This document shows, piece by piece, positions 35,070 to 42,815 of a DNA stretch of 49,780 bases. Origin of the DNA: Deltaproteobacteria bacterium (GTDB lineage Bacteria; UBA10199; SPLOWO2-01-44-7); the NCBI GenBank assembly GCA_023265595.1, contig JAHFSU010000014.1, forward strand, positions 1 through 49,780, written 5' to 3'. Below the pieces are notes generated by a model, which saw nothing but the letters and a program-made list of their open reading frames with translations, ran no database searches and was not told where the DNA came from. The stretch's first letter is position 1; each line of letters starts with the position of its first letter. The position numbers and the translations under genes were made by a program.

Positions 35070-35967
35070 TCTTTTTGTTCCTCACCATTTCGTGTGAGAT
35101 CACGCTGGTAGCAGTCGTCCAGAACTGTAGCCAAAACTCTAAGCCATGGTCGAAGCCTTTGATAAACAGATGCTTGTCTTTTTCAGTCGTGCAGAATCGC
35201 AGGAAATTAGAAACGGTCAGGCGAACGTGCTCAATCTCGATCTGCCGATGAAGCTTGAAAAATTTATGTTCGTTTAACTTTTTAGCCACCTCTTCGGAAT
35301 AGCACAAGGACGCCAGAATAGTCTCGATATTTTCGACTGCGGGGATTTCAAGGCCCAGAAGAAGGCCGAGAACCTCTGCATCGCTTTGCGAGTCGGAAAG
35401 AGCTGTTCGAAGTAGGGTCAAGGCTTCTGCAGGTTCTTTCGTCGATCGAATCCGTTCCCGCGCTTCGCTAGTAACACCCGCGATCTGTGCTGCGTTCCAG
35501 AACATATTAGGGTGAATCTCACTGGCATCGCGCATTCCCAGCTCTTCAAACGCTGTCTGAATAACATAATGGCGCTTCTCATTACTGGAAACCATTGCTG
35601 CTGCTTGGCAAAGAAACCATGGCATGAAGCCGGAGAAACGGTGCCAGAGGACGCCGACAATCGTTGCTTTTTCCCGTGATGGTTCTGCGTGCAAGGAGGT
35701 AAACAGATCAAAGATTTTCTTCTCTGTTGCTCTCTGTTCAAACTGATGGGTCCACGCCATCACTTCGGGATGTTCCAAAGTATAGGTTGCCTCTTTGGTT
35801 CCGCTGTAGCCTGCTTGTTTTGCCTCGTTACTTTCTACAACTTGATCCAGATCCTTCACCAATATGACCGCACTCATTGCAACACCCTGTTCTCCAGCAA
35901 TTCCCGCTGTATCCTCTCCCCAATTTTGAATGGGTTCAACGTCCTGTACTCCTTGTGTAGATTCCAT
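35062..35967 (-). CDS. haem-oxygenase-like diiron oxidase (HDO) family enzyme
   Basis: 301 residues from ATG 35967, which has AAAGGAG at good distance. The six metal ligands of HDO enzymes (SznF, UndA, BesC type) can be placed with family spacing: Glu142 and His152 ten residues later (FEELGMRDASEIHP), Glu207 55 residues on (LLGLEIP), then His240-x3-Glu244-x2-His247 (LHRQIEIEH; family usually has Asp in the middle). HDOs use O2 and a labile diiron site for N-oxygenation, C-C cleavage or desaturation of amino-acid-like substrates. First gene of the HDO-MFS-ATP-grasp unit. Upstream, 36033-36180 has no clear promoter pair. The specific reaction is unknown. Confidence 0.8.
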   Translation of the reverse strand: MESTQGVQDVEPIQNWGEDTAGIAGEQGVAMSAVILVKDLDQVVESNEAKQAGYSGTKEATYTLEHPEVMAWTHQFEQRATEKKIFDLFTSLHAEPSREKATIVGVLWHRFSGFMPWFLCQAAAMVSSNEKRHYVIQTAFEELGMRDASEIHPNMFWNAAQIAGVTSEARERIRSTKEPAEALTLLRTALSDSQSDAEVLGLLLGLEIPAVENIETILASLCYSEEVAKKLNEHKFFKLHRQIEIEHVRLTVSNFLRFCTTEKDKHLFIKGFDHGLEFWLQFWTTATSVISHEMVRNKKSG

Positions 35968-36179
35968 AAATTTTTCTCCTTTTGTTGTTATTCCCCCATC
36001 GCTTTTGCAATAAATATGCCAAGGCATTCTCAAATAAAATACAGGAGGAGATCGAAAAATGTTTGATTGTGAGACAAGTTGTTGTGGCTATCGGACACAT
36101 AAAAAATCGGACGGATTGGTGGGGATGAGAATTTTTCTCAAAATGATTGATTCTTGACATTCTCTAATTCCTCAATAGC

Positions 36180-36926
36180 ATGCGCCGCATGAATTTTGAG
36201 GCCTTCATCAAAAACAGACCCTTCGTGATTGCGGGGCCGTGCGCGGTGGAATCGCGCGAACAGATTTTGACGACGGCCCGCGCCGTGAAAAATGCGGGGG
36301 CGCAGGCGCTTCGCGGCGGGGCTTTCAAGCCGCGCACCTCTCCCCATTCTTTTCAGGGTTTGGGAGAAGAGGGGCTCAAACTTTTGGCGCAGGCCCGCGC
36401 CGAAACGGGACTGCCGATTGTCACGGAGGTTTTGGATACGCGCGATGTTTTGCTTGTCGCCGAATATGCCGACATTATTCAGATCGGTTCCCGCAGTACG
36501 CAGAATTTTCCTCTCTTGAAAGAAGTTGCCAAGACAAACCGCCCCGTTATTTTAAAACGCGGGATGGCGATGACCGTCGAGGAATGGCTCTCCGCCGCTG
36601 ATTATATTTTGGAATCAGGCCACGACAAAATTATTTTGTGCGAACGTGGTATCCGCACTTTTGAGACAGCCACAAGACACACTCTTGATCTCAATGTTGT
36701 TCCGCTGCTTAAAGAAAAAACAAAATTCTCTGTGATTGTCGATCCCTCGCATGGCACCGGCCGCGCATCATTAGTGGCTCCCATGGCAAAGGCCGCTTTG
36801 GCCTGCGGCGCCGATGGCCTTTTGATCGAAGTTCACCCCGATCCTCATCAGGCGTTGAGCGATGGCCCGCAATCGCTCGATTTTTCAGCCTTCGAAAAAT
36901 TGATGGGGGAAATTCAAAACATATGA
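36180..36926 (+). CDS. aroF: 3-deoxy-7-phosphoheptulonate (DAHP) synthase, type I-beta
   Basis: First step of the shikimate pathway: condenses PEP and erythrose 4-phosphate. 248 residues, the bare catalytic barrel without the N-terminal ferredoxin-like or chorismate mutase regulatory domain. Motifs: [48 protein letters not shown] and EVHPDP. KPRTSP(Y/H)SFQG separates DAHP synthase from the related KDO8P synthase. Being barrel-only, it is predicted to be insensitive to aromatic amino acids. An ATG at 36189 is an alternative start. It overlaps the next gene by 4 nt. Confidence 0.92.
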   Translation: MRRMNFEAFIKNRPFVIAGPCAVESREQILTTARAVKNAGAQALRGGAFKPRTSPHSFQGLGEEGLKLLAQARAETGLPIVTEVLDTRDVLLVAEYADIIQIGSRSTQNFPLLKEVAKTNRPVILKRGMAMTVEEWLSAADYILESGHDKIILCERGIRTFETATRHTLDLNVVPLLKEKTKFSVIVDPSHGTGRASLVAPMAKAALACGADGLLIEVHPDPHQALSDGPQSLDFSAFEKLMGEIQNI

Positions 36927-37456
36927 AGTGTTTTATTTCTCTTATCCTTTTTCTAAGCCTCTCCATGTCGGCATACTCTGCCACATTCAAAACCTACGAG
37001 AATAAAAAGTTGAGATTGCGTTTTGATTACCCGGCGGAGAGTAAAATGGCCTTGTTGGGAAAAAGCCAAAAACAAGGCGAGGGGGAATTGTTGTTCCTTT
37101 CAAAACAAGACAATCCATTTGTATCCAGCATTACCATCACGGTTAAACCCAAAACAGAGTTCAAAGATGTCTGGCATTTTTCCGAAGCCTATTTGAGGAA
37201 TCTCACCGCCAGCATGGAGCCCGAACGGCAAAAACTCCGTGTCACTAAAAACAAGCTCAACCTGCATGGCAAAGAGGCGCGCGAAATAGCGCTCTCCCAT
37301 CTGGCAGAAGGGGAACTCCACAAACAGACCCTTCTTTTTGAAGAGGGAAAAAATCAGTTTGTTATTGTGGACTATTCGCGGGTTGCATTTTCCGGCGAAC
37401 AAGACCTCCCCATCTATGAAAAAATAAAGGAAAGCCTGGACGTGGAACAAAATTGA
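36923..37456 (+). CDS. hypothetical secreted protein
   Basis: 177 residues. The signal peptide (hydrophobic [12 protein letters not shown], cleavage near AYSA, about 20) predicts export. The mature protein begins with a [13 protein letters not shown] strand reminiscent of PsbP/DUF1795-like folds, followed by alternating strands and a final helix ([10 protein letters not shown]). No catalytic residues are evident. The ATG overlaps the DAHP synthase stop (36923-36926), so the two are co-translated, an odd pairing of a cytosolic and an exported protein. It ends 35 nt before the truncated gap gene. Confidence 0.6.
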   Translation: MKCFISLILFLSLSMSAYSATFKTYENKKLRLRFDYPAESKMALLGKSQKQGEGELLFLSKQDNPFVSSITITVKPKTEFKDVWHFSEAYLRNLTASMEPERQKLRVTKNKLNLHGKEAREIALSHLAEGELHKQTLLFEEGKNQFVIVDYSRVAFSGEQDLPIYEKIKESLDVEQN

Positions 37457-37491
37457 TTTGAACGCCACCCAGAGCTAGAAACCCTCCCACT

Positions 37492-37569
37492 ATGACAATA
37501 CGCATTGGAATCAACGGTTTTGGGCGCATCGGCCGCATTGTTTTGGAAAATAGTGTTACAAAGGGCTGA
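37492..37569 (+). pseudogene. gap: 5' fragment of glyceraldehyde-3-phosphate dehydrogenase gene, cut off by the 179-bp repeat
   Basis: ATG 37492 opens MTIRIGINGFGRIGRIVLE, the unmistakable NAD-binding start of GAPDH. From 37551 the sequence is identical to the start of the repeat copy at 39369, and the frame ends at TGA 37567-37569 after 25 codons. Native gap therefore covers 37492-37550 only. The remainder is nowhere in the window, including after the island, so it was deleted or moved, or this is a partial duplicate of an intact gene elsewhere. Confidence 0.78.
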
Positions 37570-37729
37570 ACTCACGAAACCTCGGCTGTTTTTTGACCTA
37601 TTTTGAAGACAGTGTGTCTAACCTGTAGACAGTCAAGGTGAGACCCGTAGCAAAATATCAAAACATTTCAACGCAGTCATCGCCATTTTTATGGTACGCG
37701 AATTGCATTTGATGCATGGCAATATGGTA
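37551..37729. repeat. 179-bp direct repeat, copy 1
   Basis: Aligns base for base without gaps to 39369-39547. About 14 differences fall in the first 160 bases, 12 of them transitions; the last 20 bases diverge more. It contains a small hairpin (TGTCTA, 5 nt, TAGACA). On the minus strand a reading frame from ATG 37708 matches the 34-codon frame of copy 2 but is stopped by TGA at 37660-37658. It replaces the rest of gap and lies just before the gene at 37774. Confidence 0.87.
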
Positions 37730-37773
37730 TAAGAAAGATCATGCGATCGAAATTGCTTGAGAAAGGAAATTTT

Positions 37774-38727
37774 ATGAGTCACACAAATTCAGTTTCACTT
37801 GCAAGGGCCTACTGGGCCATTCGAGAAGTTTATGGAAAAGACGCGCTTGAAAAAACGCGAGGTTTTTTTAAACAATATGGTTGTGAAAGTAATGGCAGGA
37901 TTGAATTGTCGCAGGATACTCCCGGCGACGGAATGGTTTCATTATTATACCAAATAAATTTGCAGGGGCGTCCCATTCAAGGCGTATTGCGGTTTGCAGA
38001 GGATGGAAACGTTTATGATGGCATTGTCAGATCACATCAAACACTTTTGCCCGCGGCCGCTCGCTTGCTGATCGACGAAGCTTTCGGCCCGGACGAATTG
38101 AAAACTAAACCGACCGAAAAAGAGCTTCCGTTTTTTCAGGGAGCCAAAGAAGTCTACGAATGTCATTATCAGGGGAGCGGTACCGCGGCTTTCGAAGCGG
38201 CGTGCCTTTTGCCTGTGAGACAAAAGTTTGCGGAAATGCACAAAGCAGAAGAGGAGGTGGTGAGAGATAAAAATATTCAAAAGACAACAAACCTTGTCAC
38301 AATGGCATATCAAATGTTGGCGGTTGCAAAGAAAAAGGAGAGTATTTGGTTTTGGAATCGCTGGGACTCAAAAGATTTCCAAGATACCGTCATGAGTTAT
38401 TCCGCACAGATCAATACGATTCCCAGCGATACAAAAAAGAGATCCGAAGAGAGACGTCAAAAGGCTGAGGAGATGATCAAAAAATCGTTGGACACTTATA
38501 GTGGTGCTAGGGCGTGTGAAGAGTTGGGTCAGTGTGAGCATGAAGATATCGCCTCCCATTGTCCCCACGACGGGGGAGGGATGGATTTTTATTTAAAGTC
38601 AGAGGATGGCAAAAGAATAGTTCGTAGGGAAGAATATGGTTGTTCGTCGCCTAGCCATGATAGTAGTCCGCACGGGGGCGAGGGCCACTATAATGAGGGA
38701 GGACATGAGCATTGCAGTCATCGCTAG
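37774..38727 (+). CDS. hypothetical protein with His/Cys-rich C-terminus
   Basis: 317 residues from ATG 37774, with AAAGGAAATTTT upstream; an earlier ATG at 37741 lacks a ribosome site. No signal peptide or membrane segment. The first 110 residues look like a small alpha/beta domain; 130-240 is helical and charged (KKRSEERRQKAEEMIKK). The last 60 residues hold a Cys/His cluster (ACEELGQCEHEDIASHCPHD) and a tail with many His (SHDSSPHGGEGHY, GGHEHCSHR), which could bind Zn, Ni or Cu. No family recognised. The leader and the first codons (ATGAGTC) resemble those of the next gene, as if duplicated. Confidence 0.62.
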   Translation: MSHTNSVSLARAYWAIREVYGKDALEKTRGFFKQYGCESNGRIELSQDTPGDGMVSLLYQINLQGRPIQGVLRFAEDGNVYDGIVRSHQTLLPAAARLLIDEAFGPDELKTKPTEKELPFFQGAKEVYECHYQGSGTAAFEAACLLPVRQKFAEMHKAEEEVVRDKNIQKTTNLVTMAYQMLAVAKKKESIWFWNRWDSKDFQDTVMSYSAQINTIPSDTKKRSEERRQKAEEMIKKSLDTYSGARACEELGQCEHEDIASHCPHDGGGMDFYLKSEDGKRIVRREEYGCSSPSHDSSPHGGEGHYNEGGHEHCSHR

Positions 38728-38753
38728 AGCATTTATTAACAAAGGAGAAATTT

Positions 38754-39371
38754 ATGAGTCGTATCGATTCTATTGTCCCTGCACCAAAACCAGAGTGCCA
38801 AGAGCAGAGCGAAGACATTTGCCTGTCAGATTATCCGCAAGAATTTCATGCCTGCGCTCAAAGGGTAGAGGCACACAACAAAGAGTGTCAGCAAGAGCGT
38901 GCTGCAAAAACATTGGCTTGTGAAGAAGCTACCATGGACGAGGATACTTATTGTCATCAATTGCCTCGTGGCATCGTTGGCGCTGGAAGAGATCAAATTG
39001 ATGCGCGCCAAGAGTTTCGCATAGAATGTCAAAAGGCCAAAGCAACTAGAGAACAATTTTGTACAGAAGCCGAGAATCCAATCGAAAAAAATAAAGGAGG
39101 GACTATGGCAAATATAGATCCAAAAACAGTTTCCGGAAGCTGTTTTTCTGACGGAAAATATCTTTATTCCGCGACAGTCGCGGGACAAACCACCGTGATC
39201 GATCCGCAAGCAAAAACAAAAGCGGAAGAATGTGCCGGAACCGGAACTCTCGGCGATACAGTAGAGGGAGTGTCGACAAGCTATACCGGACCGGGCGGCA
39301 CTCTTATCACAGAATTTTTCAATGTTGTGAGTGGTAACAAGTATAAGTTGGAGGGTGGTTGTAGAAAGTAG
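38754..39371 (+). CDS. hypothetical protein with cysteines in strict 11-residue spacing
   Basis: 205 residues from ATG 38754 (AAAGGAGAAATTT upstream). No signal peptide. It has 11 Cys. Cys23, 34, 45, 56 and 67 are each exactly 11 residues apart (C-x10-C four times), and Cys92-Cys103 repeat the spacing; Cys15 precedes. The segments between are polar and helix-forming, and an 11-residue period puts the Cys on one face of a helix. From residue 118 the protein changes to a beta-rich domain (ANIDPKTVSGSCFSDGKYLY onward, Cys130, 160, 203). A strong ribosome site and in-frame ATG at 39105 mark that border, so an 88-residue shorter product is likely too. Unknown family. Confidence 0.66.
   Translation: MSRIDSIVPAPKPECQEQSEDICLSDYPQEFHACAQRVEAHNKECQQERAAKTLACEEATMDEDTYCHQLPRGIVGAGRDQIDARQEFRIECQKAKATREQFCTEAENPIEKNKGGTMANIDPKTVSGSCFSDGKYLYSATVAGQTTVIDPQAKTKAEECAGTGTLGDTVEGVSTSYTGPGGTLITEFFNVVSGNKYKLEGGCRK
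39093..39107 (+). promoter_or_regulatory. internal ribosome site and start codon inside the Cys-ladder gene
   Basis: AAAGGAGG (39093-39100), 4 nt, ATG (39105-39107), in frame with the surrounding gene at Met118. It is a better ribosome site than that of the gene itself. It predicts an 88-residue product equal to the C-terminal domain, or marks two formerly separate genes fused by loss of a stop. Confidence 0.55.
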
Positions 39372-39547
39372 TGTTACAAAGGGCTGAACTCACGAAGCCT
39401 CGGCTGTTTTTTGACCCATTTTTAAGACAATGTGTCTAACTTGCAGACAGTCAGGGTGAAACCCGCAGCAAAATATCGAAACATTTCAATGCAGTCCTCG
39501 CCGTTTTTATGGTATGCGAATTGCATTCACTACACAGCAATATGGCA
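39369..39547. repeat. 179-bp direct repeat, copy 2
   Basis: Counterpart of 37551-37729. Begins at the stop codon of the Cys-ladder gene and ends in the first codons of the next gene. The hairpin is kept with one changed pair. On the minus strand it holds an intact 34-codon frame (39526 to 39422) starting MQFAYHKNG; differences from copy 1 in that frame are mostly silent or conservative, apart from the copy 1 stop. Confidence 0.87.
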
Positions 39548-40003
39548 GACCGATTCACGATTCAAAAAAATTACAATTTTACTCCAAGGCTTTCGGCAGA
39601 GGCGCCACAGAGGATGACCCCCGTCACCATGCCCATTGCAGGGATAGGGAAGTACGATGATGCGACTTTTCAACTAGAACGTTATAAAGATTTTACGAGG
39701 CGCCCCGGAGAGGGAAAAGGTTGGGCTGATATTTATTTGCGCGGCAAAGAGAGAGAGCAGGAATTTCGAATAAGGCAGGCAGAAGATGATGCACGGAATG
39801 CTGCGCTGAAAAATAAGGGGAGCGGTTGCGGCGGCGGGCCCAAGAACGGCCCTGGGACTTCAGGGGATGTGACCACTTCGGTGGTGGCGACAGTTTTGTT
39901 GGGGTTGGCCTTTTTTGTCTCGCGTTTTACACCAGCCGGACTTGCATCAAGTTTTATCCCCTTTGCATCGGTGATAAACAATCAACAAAACGAAATTTTA
40001 TAA
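39542..40003 (+). CDS. hypothetical protein with one C-terminal membrane segment
   Basis: 153 residues from ATG 39542, which lies in the end of repeat copy 2 and has no ribosome site; ATG 39614 is an alternative. The N-terminal 90 residues are polar and charged (RGKEREQEFRIRQAEDDARNAA). A Gly/Pro-rich linker (GSGCGGGPKNGPGTSG) leads to one hydrophobic segment (TSVVATVLLGLAFFVS) and a moderately hydrophobic end. It may be a tail-anchored membrane protein. Unrecognised. 9 nt before the next small gene. Confidence 0.5.
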   Translation: MADRFTIQKNYNFTPRLSAEAPQRMTPVTMPIAGIGKYDDATFQLERYKDFTRRPGEGKGWADIYLRGKEREQEFRIRQAEDDARNAALKNKGSGCGGGPKNGPGTSGDVTTSVVATVLLGLAFFVSRFTPAGLASSFIPFASVINNQQNEIL

Positions 40004-40012
40004 GGAGGCATT

Positions 40013-40207
40013 ATGGGAGATTCAAATGTAGAGAAGGATTGCAGACCGATCTTTGTAAGGCATACAGAGCCCCGTTATATCCACGGGACTGACATCGAAA
40101 TACAAGGGACCATCACCCGCACACCGCCGGGATGCCCTTCCGAGGCAAGTATGCTTTGGCAAGCATTTTTAGATTTATTGGCAGGCAGACTAAACACGAA
40201 ACAATAA
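40013..40207 (+). CDS. hypothetical small protein
   Basis: 64 residues with a near-perfect ribosome site (AAGGAGG, 6 nt, ATG). Polar N-terminal two thirds (IFVRHTEPRYIHGTDIEIQGTITRTPPG) with strand-like pattern, then a short amphipathic helix (ASMLWQAFLDLLAGRL). No family recognised. Last gene of the repeat-associated island; convergent with the methyltransferase/reductase gene 40 nt away. Confidence 0.6.
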   Translation: MGDSNVEKDCRPIFVRHTEPRYIHGTDIEIQGTITRTPPGCPSEASMLWQAFLDLLAGRLNTKQ

Positions 40208-40247
40208 CAATAATTTTAATTAAAATAATTCACGAAGAAACGGCACC

Positions 40248-42101
40248 TCACGCAATCACCTTGATCAACTCCACCACCGCCTCGTATTTGCCGAAGGGGG
40301 GGAAGATGTAGACCCCTTTGACGGCGGGCATGCTTTTTGCATCTTTGAGCGCCTCTTGCGCAACGGCCAATCCGATATCTCTTTGAGCCTCTTTCGTTGC
40401 CGCCTGCCCCAGTTTTTCCATAACCGAAATAGGGATCTGCATTCCCGGAACTTCGTTGTGCAAAAATTCGGCATTTTTTAAACTAGCCAATGGCAAAACG
40501 CCGACGAAGAAGGGGATACTCAAAAAAAGTTTGCACTTGGCTAAAAATGTCTCCAAAAGTCTGGAGTCGTACACAGGCTGTGAAAAAATAAATTCGGCAC
40601 CCGCAGCGATTTTTTTGCGGAGTCGTTCCACTTCCAAATCCATGTCGACAGCGCCCGGATTGCAGCCACAGCCAATCACCAGAGAAGTCTGCTCGCCGAT
40701 AGGCCGGTTGGCAAAATCCAAACCGTGATTCAAATTATTGACAAAATGGATAAGACCAATCGCATCGACATCAAAGACCGCGGTGGCATCGGGATATTCT
40801 CCCATCTTTGGCGGATCGCCGGTGATGACCAGAATATTTTTAAGGTCAATTGCATTGGCGCCGATCAGATCCATCTGCATCCCCAAAAGATTTCGGTCGC
40901 GGCAGCAATAATGAATGACTGTTTCCATGCCGATCTGTTGTCGGATCAAAACTGACATCGCCATGGGACTCATGCGGGCCATCGCTCTGGGGCCATCGGC
41001 AATGTTGATGACATCGACGCCGTGCGCCTTCAAAAATTTGGCCCCTTCGATCGCCTTGCTCGCATCCAAACCTTTTGGCGGATCGATTTCAACACTGATC
41101 GCGAATTTTTTTCCTAAAAGGGCGCCGAATGCACTCCTTTTGTCGAGCGGGACCGGCGTTAATTTTGGGGTCTCCTCTTTTTTTAATTCTTCTGCCCGAA
41201 TCGTCTCGATTTTTTTTGTCGGCTTCAGCGTATGAAGATATTTTTTCATCTCCTTGATCATCGACGGTGTGGTGCCGCAACAGCCGCCAACAAGCGAGGC
41301 GCCGGCTTGTGCCAAGCGGCGCGCGTATTCGGCCATGTATTCGGGAGTGGCCAAATACAAAAGACGGTTTTGTTTTGTTTGGGGAAGTCCGGCATTCGGG
41401 AAGGCCGAAAGAGGCTTGGTTGCAATCGGCTCCATCAATTTGATCGCCTCCAAAACGCCGACCGGTCCGTTGCAGCAATTGACGCCAATGACATCAGCCC
41501 CCCATTCGCACAGGGTCTTGCAGGCATCCATCGGTTGGATTCCTTTAAATCCCTCTTCCCCCTCGTATTTTAAAGTGACTTGCGTGATGACCGGATGGCT
41601 TTTGGAAACCGAACGGACCGACTCATACGCCAATTTCAATTCGTCGAGATTATAAAATGTCTCCAAAATAATGAGATCGACTCCCCCTTCGATCAACGCT
41701 TGAATCTGTTCTTTAAAACAATTTTTAATTTCGTCATTGCTTAATGTTGTGGACGATTTTGCTGCCCAAGATAAAGGCCCGACAGCGCCGGCAACATAGG
41801 CCTGACCTTTGGCCGCATCTTTGGCAATTTTGGCGCCGGCCCGGTTGATCTCTTTGACTTTGTCTTCAAAACCGTACGCGGCGAGGGCCAGACGGTTTGC
41901 GGTAAATGTGTTCGTCTCCAAAAGCTGTGCGCCGGCGTTTAGATATTCAGTGTGGATGTCGCGGATGAGTGTTGGGTTCGACAGATTTAGTTCATCATAA
42001 TTGCGATTGATGAAAATGCCGTGTGCATAGAGCTCTGTCCCCATCGCCCCATCGCCCAAAATGCCGTCTTCAATGAGTGCTTGCAAAAATGGCTTCATCA
42101 A
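40248..42101 (-). CDS. bifunctional homocysteine S-methyltransferase / methylenetetrahydrofolate reductase
   Basis: 617 residues in two enzymes. The N-terminal domain (about 1-290) is the Zn-dependent homocysteine methyltransferase: DGAMGTEL start, Cys209 (GVNCCNGP) and Cys274-Cys275 (GGCCGTTP) as zinc ligands. A linker of about 30 residues rich in Lys, Glu, Pro and Thr leads to a MetF-like TIM barrel (330-617; VEIDPP with Glu338, HYCCRDRN, ITGDPP, FSQPVYD). It would reduce methylene-THF and pass the methyl group on for methionine synthesis. Compared with MetH, the cobalamin and activation domains are absent and must be supplied separately if needed. Overlaps the MBL gene by 4 nt. Confidence 0.95.
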   Translation of the reverse strand: MMKPFLQALIEDGILGDGAMGTELYAHGIFINRNYDELNLSNPTLIRDIHTEYLNAGAQLLETNTFTANRLALAAYGFEDKVKEINRAGAKIAKDAAKGQAYVAGAVGPLSWAAKSSTTLSNDEIKNCFKEQIQALIEGGVDLIILETFYNLDELKLAYESVRSVSKSHPVITQVTLKYEGEEGFKGIQPMDACKTLCEWGADVIGVNCCNGPVGVLEAIKLMEPIATKPLSAFPNAGLPQTKQNRLLYLATPEYMAEYARRLAQAGASLVGGCCGTTPSMIKEMKKYLHTLKPTKKIETIRAEELKKEETPKLTPVPLDKRSAFGALLGKKFAISVEIDPPKGLDASKAIEGAKFLKAHGVDVINIADGPRAMARMSPMAMSVLIRQQIGMETVIHYCCRDRNLLGMQMDLIGANAIDLKNILVITGDPPKMGEYPDATAVFDVDAIGLIHFVNNLNHGLDFANRPIGEQTSLVIGCGCNPGAVDMDLEVERLRKKIAAGAEFIFSQPVYDSRLLETFLAKCKLFLSIPFFVGVLPLASLKNAEFLHNEVPGMQIPISVMEKLGQAATKEAQRDIGLAVAQEALKDAKSMPAVKGVYIFPPFGKYEAVVELIKVIA

Positions 42102-42742
42102 AAAACACCCCTTACATTAAAAAAGTTTTGCTCCCCTTTAAGCGCTGCCGCCAGATAGGGGTTGGTCTTTTTCTGGTGGCCGATGGTATCGGTCGGTGTG
42201 GGGCCGTAGTTGTGGCCGGGATAAATGATTGTCTCATCAGGAAGGGCCGCCAATTTTTTGAGTGTCTGAAACATTTTTTGAGGGTCGCTTCCGGGGAGGT
42301 CGACCCTTCCACAACCATCTACAAACAAGACATCGCCGGTCAAAAGATGATTTTCAACCCAATAGCAAATTTCGCCGGGGGTATGGCCGGGGGTTAAAAG
42401 ACATTTTATCGAGGCATTTTCAAGAGAGATGCAATCGTTATCGACCACCGCATGTGCCGGAATCCTCATCTCTTCCAAAGCCGCAATTTCAATACCCGAG
42501 ACGTAAACCGGAACTTTCAGAATCTCAAAGGCCTTATCCAACTCCTGAATATGATCAAAATGGGTATGGGTGATGAGAATTTTGTCGATAGTCACCCCCA
42601 TTTTTTGAGAACGATCGATCACTTTTTGGGTCTCAAACCCGGGGTCGACATAGGCCGTTTTTTTACTTGCCATATCTATTATGAGATAGGAGAAATTGGC
42701 CATCGGCCCAACCGGAATTTGTTGAATCAAAACCGTTTGCAT
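42098..42742 (-). CDS. MBL-fold metallohydrolase (glyoxalase II-like)
   Basis: 214 residues. The metal motif ITHTHFDHIQ (HxHxDH), later LTPGHTPGEICY, DVLFVDGCGR and PGHNYGPT place it with small glyoxalase II-like hydrolases. These cleave thioesters such as lactoylglutathione, but many members have other substrates. ATG 42742 is preferred; GTG 42751 is possible; neither has a good ribosome site. Its stop overlaps the start of the methyltransferase/reductase gene, so both are in one operon, perhaps linked through sulfur or one-carbon metabolism. Confidence 0.88.
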   Translation of the reverse strand: MQTVLIQQIPVGPMANFSYLIIDMASKKTAYVDPGFETQKVIDRSQKMGVTIDKILITHTHFDHIQELDKAFEILKVPVYVSGIEIAALEEMRIPAHAVVDNDCISLENASIKCLLTPGHTPGEICYWVENHLLTGDVLFVDGCGRVDLPGSDPQKMFQTLKKLAALPDETIIYPGHNYGPTPTDTIGHQKKTNPYLAAALKGEQNFFNVRGVF

Positions 42743-42789
42743 TGGGCTCACGGTTTATGCTAGGAGGGCCCCCTTGTAAAGTATCATAT

Positions 42790-42802
42790 AGTGCCAGGCA
42801 CT
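42790..42802. repeat. palindrome AGTGCCAGGCACT, second copy of the GTGCCWGGCAC core
   Basis: Perfect 6-bp arms about one base, 13 nt before greA. Shares GTGCC-W-GGCAC with 10310-10322 32 kb away. May be an REP-type element or an operator for greA. Confidence 0.45.
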
Positions 42803-42815
42803 AGGTGACGATTTT

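Noticed and set aside
36154-36182. TTGACA as promoter of the DAHP synthase gene
   Set aside because: The position of the expected -10 box reads AGCATG; not convincing.
37569-40247. Remainder of gap after the island
   Set aside because: Searched by eye for GAPDH motifs such as ASCTTN in all the sequence from 37569 to the start of the methyltransferase gene; none found.
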